The position numbers were made by a program, and so were the translations under genes. The notes under the pieces are model-generated. The model was not told where the DNA came from, did not search any database, and saw only the letters and a list, made by a program, of their open reading frames with translations. From Xylogone sp. PMI_703 (lineage: Eukaryota > Ascomycota > Leotiomycetes), in assembly GCA_021399445.1 (NCBI GenBank), contig JAJTUQ010000005.1, positions 3,658,001 through 3,722,000 of the forward strand: 64,000 bases of DNA, read 5' to 3'. Shown here in pieces: positions 31,757-43,868 of the stretch (the stretch's first letter is position 1; every line of letters starts with the position of its first letter).

Positions 31757-33484
31757 ACGGAGGAAATGGCCAATGAGAATTGGTCGCACACGTAAGTGTC
31801 CCAGAGAGTTTGATACTTTGCGGATTCCATTTCTGTTACCTGCATCGGTCACCGACTTATTTACTATTTTCAGGATGCAACTGGTTGATCCACAAATAAT
31901 ACGTTATCTTGCGTTTAAGCAAACATCACCGCCTACTAAACTGGCGGTGAAAAGTAGGGTCTGTGCTCTGATACCACATCTTGATATCTCAGTACTCTCT
32001 ACTTCTTACGATTGATGCACGATGTTGGTTTGTCAACGTGTCGGAGACTGGATGTTGTTAGTATTTCTTGACGTATATGTTCATGCTTTTCTGCTCAGCC
32101 TCGCAGACTTGGATACGTTTTCTATTTATGGATACTGTCATTACGTGTATTACGACTGCTTTATTCGCTTATTTATTTTCTCCACCCTTCTCTCTACGCA
32201 GTTTTCAAGTATTCGAACTCAGTCTCATTTCAGAAAGAAATTGATTTATTGCCATTATTGTCTATCCCTTGCTCCATCTACCTCATTGGCCCAAGAAAAT
32301 CGCAAGCCATGATTCCAAGTCTTATGAATCTGAAACCACTCACATCCCAAGAAAAGCAAAACAAGCCAATGCAACTGCAATTGATTGGACGGTTGAAACA
32401 CCTTTGAGCCGCAATAAGAATCCTTCTCCGAAAAGCACAGCCTCGCCTCTGTCGCCCGGCTACAGTGGCATCCATACAGATTCGCGGAAAAGAAATAATC
32501 ACACTGAGCTGACGATTCAGCTCGGCTCAGCAACGCAAGGTAAAGCAAGCGAATCAAAACAGAGAGAAAGCAAACAACCAAAGCTCCATCGAGAACAAAC
32601 TAACCTTGGAAAATTGTGCACATCCACCGCCACAAACTGAGTCCCTAACTACCTCCAGCTAGCTCAGGTAGCACCCGCATGCATGACATCTGCAAGATAC
32701 AGCAGAGTACAACCCTAGTGGGAAAAGTAACGACGGATCTTCCCATCGGAAGGTGCCGAAAGCAAGCGGGAGCTTCGTTCCCAGCAATCGTAGGGCAAAA
32801 AGCGCCACCAACCCGCTTAGAATAAAATTTTTTTTCTCACTAAGATCGTGACAAAAGCTGCGGGATCCTATCACTTCTCACATGCATTAGAGATAAAAAT
32901 ACCAGCTAGGCGAAAAATAGTCACTAATTTAGATCCCGCAGACCCACAGACTCGGGAACTGTGCTCGAGCCTTTTAGGTGTTTTAGTGCTCTCTTTTAGG
33001 TCTAGAGAGACGGTTATTTGTGGGGACAGTTATCGGCGGCGCAATCGTGAATCCGGGGTGATAGTAGACCCACCTTGGACCACATACTGAAGAATGAGGC
33101 TTTGGACCCTTTTCGGAGTGTATAGATCGCAACCAAGGATTATCACTATATTATTCAGTTTTGAACTCAAAGTAATAAGTGCCCATCCCCGTAATACCAG
33201 GTATAGCATTTTTCTTTTCGCAGTAATATATCACAATCCATTCCAAGAAAGAAAGAAGAAAGACGCCATAATTTATGGCAACCAGCACCTAGGTGAATGC
33301 AACCGGGAAATCCCATACCCTATTTTAACCCGCTTCAAATCCAGAAAATGACAAACACATAAAACAAGATACGCTCGTGTTGAATTATCCCGTAATCCGC
33401 ACGGTAAAGCTTGAACCAATACTCCTCAAAAATATTCACTGTAAAAAGACTGACACATATATTACAAAAGAGATAATGATATGG
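31757..33484. other. Intergenic region between pair A and pair B
   Basis: About 1.7 kb. A GTAAGT...TTTTCAG pair just after the DUF6590 A stop (31793-31874) could be a 3' UTR intron. A 32269-32640 stretch encodes a Lys/Ser/Thr-rich hydrophilic peptide from a TTG, without ATG or motif. No gene is supported. Confidence 0.45.
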
Positions 33485-35371
33485 TTAGTGGAATGGCGTC
33501 AGCTCGCTTCCAACGTCTAAACCAACCGTGCCACGTTCCTGTGCTGTAAAAGAGCTTGGGCCCAAGATGTTATCGCTGCTATTTTGTCCGTAACCAGACT
33601 CTGACTCGCCAGCCACGGCATCATCATCCCTGTTCCAAAGCTTAACCACCAGTTTGCTCCATTCGTCATTTACATCAAGGCTTCTGTCGAGTCTGTCATA
33701 CTCGGGTTGGATGAACGATAGTAGTCTGAGAAATTCCATCGAAGAGTCTGTCACCATTTGCAATGTCCATGTGTCAATTTGCGTGAGGTCGCCTGTCTGC
33801 TCGGATAGCTCTTCTACCGCAGTGTACAGGGGGTTGCGATAGTGCGCTTCGCGTATTTCGTCCTCAATCTCCTCAATGAGTGCATCGCGGGGCTCATAAC
33901 GGTATTCAGATTCAGAAAAGAGATCCTCCTCTATACAGCGTTCGCGAAGACTGTATAACTCATCTTCAGCGGCTTGAAGTTGCCTGATAGTTTCCGCGTG
34001 GAGGTCTGGATATTGTTCTAAGAATGCTTGGCTTTCTTCGGAGAGTTGTAGATTGTGCTTGCTGCGAAATATCTGCTCTTGGATAAGTCGGTACTGTCTG
34101 TTCTCGAGCCTTTCTACTTCTCCTTTCAACATCTCGGCTTCCTCGACTTTTGTAAGATAGGATTTAACCAGTACATTTTCTATATCTAAGCTCTGAACAT
34201 CGAAATCCGAAGGGTTGTATGGCTTGATAAGAGGGGACAGCTCTTGGTCCAGGACGTCATCAGGAAAAAGCGTAAGTTGTATGTTGTTATGCGAATAGAA
34301 ATGTTTTTCCTCTTGCTCCAAGTGCTCTTCTTCATTGATCAGTCTCATTTCAAGCACTTCATATGACTGCTCGAGTGGCCCAAGTTGGTCTTGGATACGC
34401 CGAATAGATTCATGGTAAGGAGCGAGAGACTGTAGCCCAGGAATGTTATTGGTGGCCATCAGTTCATTGACGGCCTTCATGAGTTTGGCTACTGCAGCTC
34501 CGAATTCTTCTCGCAGCAACTGCACTTCCCGTCGGCTTTCGTTTACTTGTCGTCGAGTCCGGAGAACTTGGGCGCGGCGAATCTCAACTCTCTCTCTGGC
34601 TCTAATATTTCTTGCTTGTGTGTCCACATCCACCTCTTGGTCCTCATAGTTTTCCCTGGTTGAAAAGCATCCAGAGTCATGGCGAACCGGTGTGTTATCT
34701 CTGCTACCGGGGCGTGGTGAGCGTGGAGGTGGTTCGACAATATGGACATGACCGTGATCAGAAACAGAACTGCTCAAATGAGTGTCGCTCGCTGGAGGAG
34801 AATTAACGATATCATAAGAAGTACTTGGAAATAACACCGAGTGAGCTTGGCCTGACTTAGAGGAATCAGGTGATATGTAACCACCAGATGCAGGCCGGGA
34901 GGACAATCGTGAATGGGCCTCAGCATTGTGGAAGTGGTCGTTATCGGTGACAGGGATACGATCCTTCCAACTGATATCTTTAGAGTCGGAATCGGTCTCA
35001 GAGAGAGTGCAAAATGGTTCTCCATCGCCAGCTTCAGGTGACGCGAAAGTTGGCTGCAGTAATTGTCTAGAGGAGGAAGCGGCAAGGTTATGGTTATTCC
35101 CCGTAGTCGCATCGCGCGTGGTCAAGTCGGCATGGTGCGATTCATCTTGCGCAGGCGTGCTTGCAGCAAGCTGAGGTTCACACTCAGGACCAGAACAGGA
35201 ACTCGGTTGTGCTAAGCTCGATTGTGACGGAGAGCTAGAGGTGAGAGTATTCTCGCGTGGTCGAGAGAGTCGAGGTGATTCGGAATGAGAAGAACGCAGT
35301 TGTCCATTTGCCATGGAAAGCTGGCATAGGCATGTTAGAGGCCACACCAGGCTAGACAAGCGCGGTATCAT
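33485..35371 (-). CDS. Coiled-coil protein B, paralogue of the gene at 28064-29854
   Basis: A single exon of 628 residues from the ATG at 35371, or 609 from a second ATG at 35314. The longer form begins MIPRLSSLVWPLTCLCQLSM, a signal-like or anchor-like hydrophobic stretch that its paralogue lacks. A Ser/Pro-rich disordered region runs to about residue 245. Coiled coils then start at ARERVEIRRAQVLRTRRQVN and GPLEQSYEVLEMRLINEEEH. The shared block reads KSYLTKVEEAEMLKGEVERL, LQLSEESQAFLEQYPDLHAE, LRERCIEEDLFSESEY, and later IDTWTLQMVTDSSMEFLRLL. These align in order with coiled-coil protein A. It is divergent from DUF6590 B. Function unknown. Confidence 0.85.
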   Translation of the reverse strand: MIPRLSSLVWPLTCLCQLSMANGQLRSSHSESPRLSRPRENTLTSSSPSQSSLAQPSSCSGPECEPQLAASTPAQDESHHADLTTRDATTGNNHNLAASSSRQLLQPTFASPEAGDGEPFCTLSETDSDSKDISWKDRIPVTDNDHFHNAEAHSRLSSRPASGGYISPDSSKSGQAHSVLFPSTSYDIVNSPPASDTHLSSSVSDHGHVHIVEPPPRSPRPGSRDNTPVRHDSGCFSTRENYEDQEVDVDTQARNIRARERVEIRRAQVLRTRRQVNESRREVQLLREEFGAAVAKLMKAVNELMATNNIPGLQSLAPYHESIRRIQDQLGPLEQSYEVLEMRLINEEEHLEQEEKHFYSHNNIQLTLFPDDVLDQELSPLIKPYNPSDFDVQSLDIENVLVKSYLTKVEEAEMLKGEVERLENRQYRLIQEQIFRSKHNLQLSEESQAFLEQYPDLHAETIRQLQAAEDELYSLRERCIEEDLFSESEYRYEPRDALIEEIEDEIREAHYRNPLYTAVEELSEQTGDLTQIDTWTLQMVTDSSMEFLRLLSFIQPEYDRLDRSLDVNDEWSKLVVKLWNRDDDAVAGESESGYGQNSSDNILGPSSFTAQERGTVGLDVGSELTPFH

Positions 35372-37103
35372 CGATCAAAATACATGGAGAGGGCTTCAGG
35401 CCGGGCTGCTGAGCATCTGAGCTAGTAGAGCGAGCGACGGCGGCGGCAACTGGGTGCTCTGGACATAGTCATCCATCCCCAACAGGAAATGAACATTGGA
35501 GTAGATAAATTCGAGAGATTTGGATTGTGGGCAGACAACGAAGCCCCAAGCCCGCAGAGCCGCAGGACTTGCTCCTTACTAAACCCACCTAGGCAGCTCT
35601 GAGCTACGATACGTCCTCCTTGCTGGGGACAGCAGGAAAAAGGAAAAGGGAAAAGGGAACAAAAGGCCGCCAGCCTTGCCTACAGCACAGAGACGGAAAC
35701 GTGCAAGCAGAGCTGGTTGCCTCGTTGGTCGTGGGCTTACGAGAGGCCGCTCCCATGCCTTGGGGGGACACGGAGGCCGTCATCAAGCAGTCCGAAGCAA
35801 CCTCAGCGCTGTCGCTGCTGGCGCCTGAGTCACCCACAAACATCCCCCGATTGGGAACCACGTAGGGGGTGCATGGGCCAGCTACGGGCACTGGGGGGCG
35901 CGACCCCTGCGGCTGGTACGGCGGTACCGCAGTTGTGGGCTCTTCTCCCAGCACTGCAAGCTTCGATGCTTCTTCATGCAGCAGATCCGGTCCAGCATTC
36001 TCCAACATCTCGGCGCCGTCACCACTATCCCTACCGTGCGCAGTGCTGTAATCGATCCACTCAAGCTCTGCTGATTTTCATACGTTGCAGCGGCATCTGC
36101 TGCTGTACGACGATAATGGGGGTGCGCCAAAACCTGAATTGCAGTACTGTGGTATTCGCTGCATGGGCTGTTGCAAGCAATCAAAGGCAACCTCGAACGT
36201 GCATGGGAGACGAAGACGAAGACGGCACCACCACAATCACCTCTCCAATATCACCTCGCCATTAATGCGCCGAGAATACCAGCATTCTCTGGCACGGTAC
36301 AGTATGCTGTACTGCGCTTGTGCTCCAACAACGATGCTAACGAAGCTGGCAGTGGGCAAATGCCGTTCCCGTGGTGGACGGAGATGAGTCTGTCCTGCAC
36401 CCTGGGCGTTGGAGAAGCAAATCAGCGCCTCTGCCTTTTTCGCATTCCTCCTCGGGTAGGAGATTCCATTCCGACGAGGACGAAAGGATGGGTTCCCAGC
36501 TGCCAGGTTTGACACTTGCTTCACGGCGTAATTTAACACAGTCTGGGATGTTCGGGGGCCAACGGTAGCAGCACTGGGAAGCCGCTCACACCAAGCCGCT
36601 TCCTCGCTCCCTCCCATGCGCGGCGGCCAACGACCATCGTCACGGCTTCGCACCGCTACCATTTGCCCTCCCTGCCCCAGCCAGAGGTTAGAGAGATACC
36701 GCACGCCATCCACCGAAACCTATCGCCTGCAAGCATGATCACAAGCTCGATGCATATTTATCCAGAGGCCATCGGGAAGCAGCTCCATACTACCCAGAAA
36801 CAGCTGTCCACGTGGATACCCCCCCACATTATCTAATCTATCGCAATGCTGAGAGCATGCTCAAGAGCCTCAGGTGCGGAGATGCTGCCATCCCTAAGCG
36901 TTCTTGAATAAGTACAGCGCGAGCCATGGCCTGGTCACCTGTGACTCGCCCATCCTTCGTGGAATGCGCCCAAATTCGCAGTGATGGGGAAAGAGAAAGA
37001 CAAGGACTCAAGTGAGAAGCTTCACTTCACCTGCCTCAGTTCCTGTGCGCAGCCGCTAAGTGACGCCATGTAGAAAGTAGCAAGTCTTCGAGACACCACA
37101 AAG
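35372..37103. promoter_or_regulatory. Long divergent promoter region of pair B
   Basis: 1.7 kb, GC-richer, between the starts of coiled-coil B and DUF6590 B. Numerous overlapping ORFs on both strands (35604-36713) share the same bases and carry no domain, so they are judged spurious. Confidence 0.5.
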
Positions 37104-38777
37104 ATGATGCGTCCAACAGACCCGAAAGGTAAGTCTCGCGCATACTTTCGCGCAATTAAAATACTTCATGCCGAAGCTCACAAGAAGACTTTATCTAGCT
37201 CTTCGAGACACCACCGGACCAGGCGACCCTCTGTGGTAAGCTCGGACTCGAATGAGGGGCAATCAAGTCGAGCTTCCAGAACACAGCCGGAAAGCTACGA
37301 AGATGCTATTCCTGAAGAGTACAGTCGCCACTCGGAGGGACAAAAGCACTACCACTCCTCCGGCAGGCACTCTTCCCGTCGCGACAAGAAGTATCATGAC
37401 GAAGAAGGGTATGACAATCCGCCTGACCTCGCTCCCGAGGGGCATGAGGGCCAAGCTGCAGATGCTTATGATGGTGGAGACCAATATTATTATTCGCATC
37501 AAATACAAAGCACCTACCATGGCGATCCAGGCACAGAAGCTCTCACTTCGGGCTTTGCGAATCTAGGTATCGCGACTGACCCAGAAGCAGCATACCCCCA
37601 GGCGGATCAGTCAACCGACAGATCGCTGGCAACAACGTCCCTTATCCAACAATTACCGCCACTTCAGAGCCAGCATGCGCGGGTAGCTCTGCTAGATAAG
37701 ACTTATCAAGTGAGAACGAAAGACTACAAGCATTTTTTCAAGTTTGGGAGAGTGTTCAGCATCTTGTGGGTTGAGCCGATGGGTCCAACAGCTCCCGCCG
37801 GTGAAGACAACAAGAACGTCAGTGTCGTGGCCTATGGGGAAAATGCTTATGCAAAAATACGACGATTCGTTGTGGTGAAACAACAGGACAGATCCTGCAG
37901 TTGCTTGATGGTGACGTCGTATGAAAATAAAGGTGTCAACAAGGCTGGCATTGTCCTTGCAAATCACGGATTTATCTACAGTAATACCGAACCAACATAT
38001 GTCCCAGGTCTAGGGGCACGAGCATTGAAAGTAAACTTATCGAACGGCGTAAAAGATCTAATCGATCCTTCTCTCATTAACTATTCTAAGGTATACAACG
38101 TGGAAGCAAACCTAAAAGTAAAGGACATCGGCCAGATACACCCCGACTTTATGGGCGACCTGGACCACGCTTTCAACAAGATATTCAATGGGCGAGATGA
38201 GGAGGCTGTCAGCACAAATCAACCAGGTTCGGAAGTATTAGCTCACATTGGAAGTGGTTTTCTCTCTTCACCTCCGACCGATAGCGGAGGCTTTGTTTAC
38301 AATCCTCAACCAGGCCCATCGTCACCTACCGGTACAGCCATTCACGACCCCTATTATGGTGCCCCCTACCAGCCAGCATATATCTACCAGCCAAACAATC
38401 CGACCCACGTGCCAAACTGGCAAGGCCCTGCATCCACACCTGCCTACCATACGTTGCCAACTGCAAATGTTTCCTACTCCGAGATACCTCGTAGCCCTTA
38501 TCCTCAGGGGCAGAATGTGCAGCCCTACAACTATCCACGGCCTTCGGGCTATAGCTACCCAAATGCTGAATATGCACAAGGCTCCTATCCAGATAACACA
38601 TACCACACTCAAGCAACCGGAGCTAGTATGACCGCTCCATACCATCCAGCACCTTACGGAGAACAGTCTACCTACACCGCACCCACAGGCAGAGATGATG
38701 ACATAGACCTAGATCACCATGCACAACAGTACAGACAACAAAGAACGGAGAGATCAGGAAGGAAGAAGCATCACTAA
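37104..38777 (+). CDS. DUF6590-domain protein B
   Basis: An open frame of 557 codons. The domain spans about residues 197-355: LLDKTYQVRTKDYKHFFKFG, RVFSILWVEP, YGENAYAKIRRFVVVKQQ, SCSCLMVTSYENKGVNKAGI and NYSKVYNVEANLKVKDIG. These match the DUF6590 A protein block for block. The N-terminal third is charged and disordered, with His/Arg/Ser clusters. The C-terminal third is rich in Tyr, Pro and Gln (PYQPAYIYQP and similar). A perfect GTAAGT donor at 37129 and an AG at 37175-37176 bound 48 nt with no stop, so the first exon may be only 25 nt and the protein 541 residues. The branch point there is weak, so both forms remain possible. It is divergent from coiled-coil B. Confidence 0.85.
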   Translation: MMRPTDPKGKSRAYFRAIKILHAEAHKKTLSSSSRHHRTRRPSVVSSDSNEGQSSRASRTQPESYEDAIPEEYSRHSEGQKHYHSSGRHSSRRDKKYHDEEGYDNPPDLAPEGHEGQAADAYDGGDQYYYSHQIQSTYHGDPGTEALTSGFANLGIATDPEAAYPQADQSTDRSLATTSLIQQLPPLQSQHARVALLDKTYQVRTKDYKHFFKFGRVFSILWVEPMGPTAPAGEDNKNVSVVAYGENAYAKIRRFVVVKQQDRSCSCLMVTSYENKGVNKAGIVLANHGFIYSNTEPTYVPGLGARALKVNLSNGVKDLIDPSLINYSKVYNVEANLKVKDIGQIHPDFMGDLDHAFNKIFNGRDEEAVSTNQPGSEVLAHIGSGFLSSPPTDSGGFVYNPQPGPSSPTGTAIHDPYYGAPYQPAYIYQPNNPTHVPNWQGPASTPAYHTLPTANVSYSEIPRSPYPQGQNVQPYNYPRPSGYSYPNAEYAQGSYPDNTYHTQATGASMTAPYHPAPYGEQSTYTAPTGRDDDIDLDHHAQQYRQQRTERSGRKKHH

Positions 38778-40749
38778 TTATACCCTCACTTCCTATTATA
38801 GATCCTCATTCGCGTCTCTCCCCCATATGAGTGTTCTTTCTCTTAGGTTTATTAGGCTATTCCATCTCCACAGCCTTCTCGATACGAATACGTTGATTTC
38901 TATTATGTTCGTTACGTAGGTACGCGGTACTGATTTCTCTTGTGAAATATCCGAGGCCGATACGTCCTTAAGATCAACAGACAGATGTTACATCTAAGCA
39001 CGCTTGGTATCCGCGTTTGTCTGGATAATATTGCAGTTCTACGGGATTTGATGACCCGGGATGCTCTACGTTCTATGGATCTTTCTTTTTTCTTTCCAGT
39101 TATATAATGAAGGCACAGATGGGAGACCCTCAAGTCATATATATACAGACGGTTAACAGGACGCATAAATCTGCATCTCTCTTCAGTGTTATGGGTATTC
39201 CATTATGAGAACTGTCTTCTTCACAGAATGATTGTTTCCTTACGAATTTATTTAATTTTCGTTTTCCTTGTTCTTGTTTGATATGTTTATGCTCCTTCAA
39301 TTTGTCACTCGATAGCATAGTATACCAAGGATATGCCAAAGAATGGAACTTGATATCAATCTCCTTTCATGTTCACGTTGTCCTGTAACGCGTCACAATA
39401 CATATTACAGATAAACTATCTACTCCAATAAACATAATGAGGCTTGTGCCTTAGCATATGAATATTGTTGATCCTCTTATAAGTAGAAGGAAGACGGCTT
39501 CATTGGTTTAATCCATTCGTTTTCGAGATCATACAGTACAAAAAATTCAACAGCTCTTCAGGGGAAGACAATGTCAGTCATTTGAAATTGAAAAAAGGGA
39601 TGGTCTTGAGGGTACAGAAATCTATACATTAGCCCTATTTCAGTATTGTTGCTCCTTTCTTGTCTACGGAAGACAGCATAACTCTCGATGACTCATTCAG
39701 CCTCTGACACTTCAAATGAACAATATTTCCATAGCATCAGTCGAATATTCGACTTCAGCATATCCGAGCTTTTGATCTTTGCTTCTACTTATGGCGTATA
39801 AATACCCTCTACGTATATGATACTTGATTATTTCCAAATAGAAAGCATATATAGCTCGTCATTAGGAGTTTACAGGCCGATATTGGTTATCTCATGCCAC
39901 ATAGGCGGACAAAATATCGGAAGACTGAGAAATCCAAACTTCTTGGAACCAGCCTACTAAGCTTGAGGAAGAGCTTTCAACTACAAACTCGTCACAATAC
40001 TTTGTCAAGATATTTAGACCTAAACTGTCCAAAAAAAAAACTCTTTTGTTGAAACAGCAGTCGACTTTTATTGTTGCCTAAGTTTGGAACACATTTTCAT
40101 CGAACACTATTGTGCCAATGGATCCAAACCAAACATCTTCCTGGAGAAGGTTGGGTATCACATTGCAGCTAGTCCCCTATTGATATTTCGTGGCCTGCAA
40201 AAAATCAGTATATCTTGAAGATCAAATGCTCCAACATACCGCGTGTGAACGCTCCCACCCAATATCTTGAGTCACTTACCAAGGTTATTGTATAGAAAGA
40301 GAGAATGAGTAGTTGGATTCTTTGGTCTGGTATAGTTGACTGTGAGAGAAAGCAAAATCGAAGAAAAGTGATACTGTCTGGGAAAAGGAGAAAAGAGTGG
40401 ATATCCTGCCTTTTACATTAGTTTTTAGGTTCCGACACAGTTAGCTTGCTCCAAATACTTCTCACTGCCCTAGAACTTGGCACTTGATGAAAATTCCTTA
40501 CCAGTAAGAGACTGAAATGCACTCTTTTATTCATTACTTTACAACAATGAATATGCTACTGTGATTCGACTGCTTCGTGCTTGTCCTAGGGAGCTGTCAG
40601 GGATCACCCTTCTAGACAAACCGCAGACTCTGAGTGCGAGTGAATTCAGCTTCTACAAACTACAAACTTGGTATATCTTTCAACATATATATGATTTAGG
40701 ATATACTCCCACTCATTTTTGCTGTCTCCTTCATGCACGAACAACAAAC
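38778..40749. other. AT-rich intergenic region
   Basis: About 2 kb with many stops and an A10 run at 40031-40040. It includes the 5' region of the gene starting at 40750. The frame upstream of that ATG is open to 40561 but has no ATG. No other gene was seen. Confidence 0.5.
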
Positions 40750-43700
40750 ATGCTGCGTCATATAGAACATTCTCGTGCTCCAATGGCGAGCTTCAGCTTT
40801 GAAAACCACAATAAATCGCCAAACAAGGAATCGAATCGAGAAAGATGGACTACACCACCTAATAGACCTGTACTCAAAGCCTGGCAATTCAGTTTTGCAG
40901 GATTAAATCAAGGCCTCAAACGGCAAGGCAGTCCTTTAACTGATGACCTCCACTCTAAGCGTCATCAATCAATACCTCCTCAATCGGATCCTACTACTAG
41001 ATCCATTTCTTCTCTAAGACTTCGTTCACCTATTCAGTTTTCAAGCCTTGATACAGTACGAGAAATTCCCAAAACGACTGTGATTGATGAAGATGATGAA
41101 ACGGATTCTACACCTTTAGATGTGCTACTGAAAAAGACAGATATACGGGCTCCAAGGAGGCATGATGAGAAGGAATATGATGCTAAAGCTCTTCTACCAT
41201 CGCACAGCATAAGCTATAATGAACGTCCTCCATCAAATTACGTTTCACAATGGCTCCATTCCATTCCCACCTCACAAAAAAGTCCAGAGATCATAGATCT
41301 ATGCACTCCTCAGTCGGAACGTATGTCTAAGTCCAAAGAAGCTACAGAAGCAGCGAGATTTACGCCTCGATTACATGAAACTGAAAAGAACAACTCCCTT
41401 CAAAGAGTTGTTCAACCTGATCAGCAGCGTGTTCAGAAAGTTGTAGAACAAGAACACCAAATAAAAGTAGAGGAAGCTCATCAAGATGGACGCCAAAAAC
41501 AGCTGCTTGCAGAATCGAACCCCCAGATTAAGATGCTGATGCAGGAAATTGCACTACTCAAACAGCAGAATACAGCCCGGATTGAAGTGGAAAGAAAGCG
41601 AGCTGCAGAAAAAGCGGAGAATGAAAGAAAAGAAGAGCAAAGAAAGGCAGAAGAAAAGAAAGACGAGAAAGAAAAGGCTCGTGCAAAGATAGCTGAAGGT
41701 GTTCGTAGTTTACAAGCTCGCCTTGAAGCAAGGAAGCAAGAAGCAGCATCTCTGATCCCATCTAAAGCTCAGCCAACTAAGAATCGCAAAGCCAGAGAAC
41801 CTGCAAATGCTCCTCAGCGTTCGAAGCCGTCTTCAAAATCCGCACACAACAAAAAAGGGTCAGAGCCAACCACTGATAAAAGGCTAGCCTCCAGACCAAA
41901 ACCGGTAACTTCCCGTAGCAGGAAGAAGCCAGACTCAGGCAAACTTGTGTCTGTCGTGGAAGAGCATCAGCCCAGTGGTACGCCTCCTGAGCGTCCGACT
42001 CCCCATAAGGAGCCGGAAGAGGAACATCATTCAGAGGATCATATAACCAATCCACCGGATCACTCACTGTCTGAAACCCAGCAAATCATTGAGAGCCTAT
42101 CTTTAGATGCTGGTAACATTACTAAGTCAGACTATGTCAGAGGAGAAACTTTACCCAAAAGCACAGATCCAATCTCTACACCAGAAATATCAAATGGCGA
42201 ATCCGATAAGAAAGCTGCTAAGCCTGGTCCATCTGGGTCCACGGATAAGGATCGAGAGAGTGTAGATCTGGGAGTTCAGCAGCTCTCTGAAAATGATTCC
42301 AACACTTGCAAAGTTGATGGTGGCATCAAGTTTGCCAATGGAAATCTAAAACAGCCTAATGAACAATGTCCCACTACGACTCAAGGGAGCCATATTAATG
42401 AGAAGGGTGCCGTCCGAGATTTATCTGATATAGAGAAACGGAAAAAGAGATTAGAAGATAATAGGAGGTATAAGGGGAAAGCACTGGCAAAAGCATATGA
42501 ACAACGTCTACGGGATGAGGCAAAAACGAGCGGGACACCGTTGGATGAAAAAGAGCTGCAGAAGAAATTGGAAGACTATATGGTATGAGTTTTGATTCCT
42601 ATTGAAAGAGTTCCCCACTAACTTTTAAGAAGAAACAGAGACAAGAGCGATTAAATGAGCGAGACAGCGAAAAGCAAAAGCAACTCGATCAAGACCACGC
42701 TGATTCTCTCGATATGGAAATTGAAAAGATGGTGAGCAACACTGATTATAATAATTCAGAGATTGAGACAAGAAATGAGAGAATTCGACAAGCACAGGAA
42801 AGTTTATTAGCACTTGGAGAAAAGCGAAATAGTCGTTACGCGCATATCGCTGCTGTCAAATCAATCGATGACCTTCAAGATGACTCAGAACAGTCGGGGG
42901 AAGATCCAGATGATGATACGGCTATCACGGTCACTAAGTTGTCAGAAGCAATCGCCACTATTCAGCCCGTTTCCGAGCACAATATTCCCGCAAGAGTTAA
43001 AGAGATGGAAATAAATGGCTTAGAGATTACATGTCGAGAGAGTTCCGAACATCTGGATAATAGTGTCCGTCAACACCAAGAAAATCCAGAATCCCAAAAT
43101 CAAGACGATGGTCATCAACTCCAGTTACCAACTCCACCGGAATCGTGTACGTCAATACAATTCACATTTGACGCGTCCGGGCACGAATGGGTTAGAATGT
43201 ACATGGTAATGCAAGACAGAAGCCATGAAGACGAAGAGGTCGATCCCGAATTCATGAGCATGTTTCCGACGCGAGAGGATGCCAATAGGTTTGCTATAAG
43301 CCATATTAATCAATATCGAGATGCATCTCCTCGGCAATTTCTATCAGTCATTGAGAAATACCAAGATGATCTCTATCAGGGGATTGTCAAGATCGATGAA
43401 CAGCATTCTATAATGATATATGTTACATCGATCTTCAAATCACCTTCTGAACTCAGCGATATCGATCTATGTGCGATCCCAAGGCGGTTTCCAGAGAAGT
43501 CCTTTCTATTATTTCAGACTCTCGTATCAAAAACCACAGCTGGGGAGGGTAACAACCCTACTATCCATGAAGCTTGTTCACCTATCCCTGGGATGCATTT
43601 TAGTATGCGCGATCTCGCCAACAAGAAGGCATCGGACTATCTAATAGCTCTTATAAAGCCAAAGGACCAGAAGATCGATAATATTGTAGAATTTGCAAAA

Positions 43701-43868
43701 GAAGGCGGCTGGGCTTCGATGATAAAAGAGCGACTAAAGGAATGTGATGAGAAGGGGGAGTGCTTTGATGGAGATATAGAGGCAGAGCCGGGAACTCTAC
43801 AGTGGCTTCCTTATATCCGGATTCGGGTTTGGGTGGAACCTTATATAATGCAAGGCCCTTTAAACTAA
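40750..43868 (+). CDS. Large coiled-coil protein with an unrecognised globular C-terminal region
   Basis: Two exons, 40750-42582 and 42630-43868, are split by a 47-nt intron (GTATGA, branch cactaac, acceptor TTAAG), giving 1023 residues. An alternative start at 40783 (MASFSFENHN) gives 1012. The N-terminal half is disordered and charged. A Lys/Glu-rich coiled coil at about residues 240-330 (RKRAAEKAENERKEEQRKAE) ends in a basic region. A second charged helix spans the intron (KKRLEDNRRYKGKALAKAYE). The last 250 residues look globular and begin near IQFTFDASGHEWVRMYMVMQ. They contain MFPTREDANRFAISHINQY, YQDDLYQGIVKIDEQHSIMI and IRVWVEPYIMQGPLN. I do not recognise this region. The aromatic-rich, regularly alternating pattern suggests an alpha/beta fold. 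Confidence 0.8.

Noticed and set aside
32269..32640. 123-codon hydrophilic ORF
   Set aside because: Opens at TTG, lacks ATG and motif; a minus-strand ORF covers the same bases.
35604..36713. Several ORFs of 100-182 codons on both strands between pair B genes
   Set aside because: They share the same bases in different frames and show no conserved feature; treated as promoter DNA.
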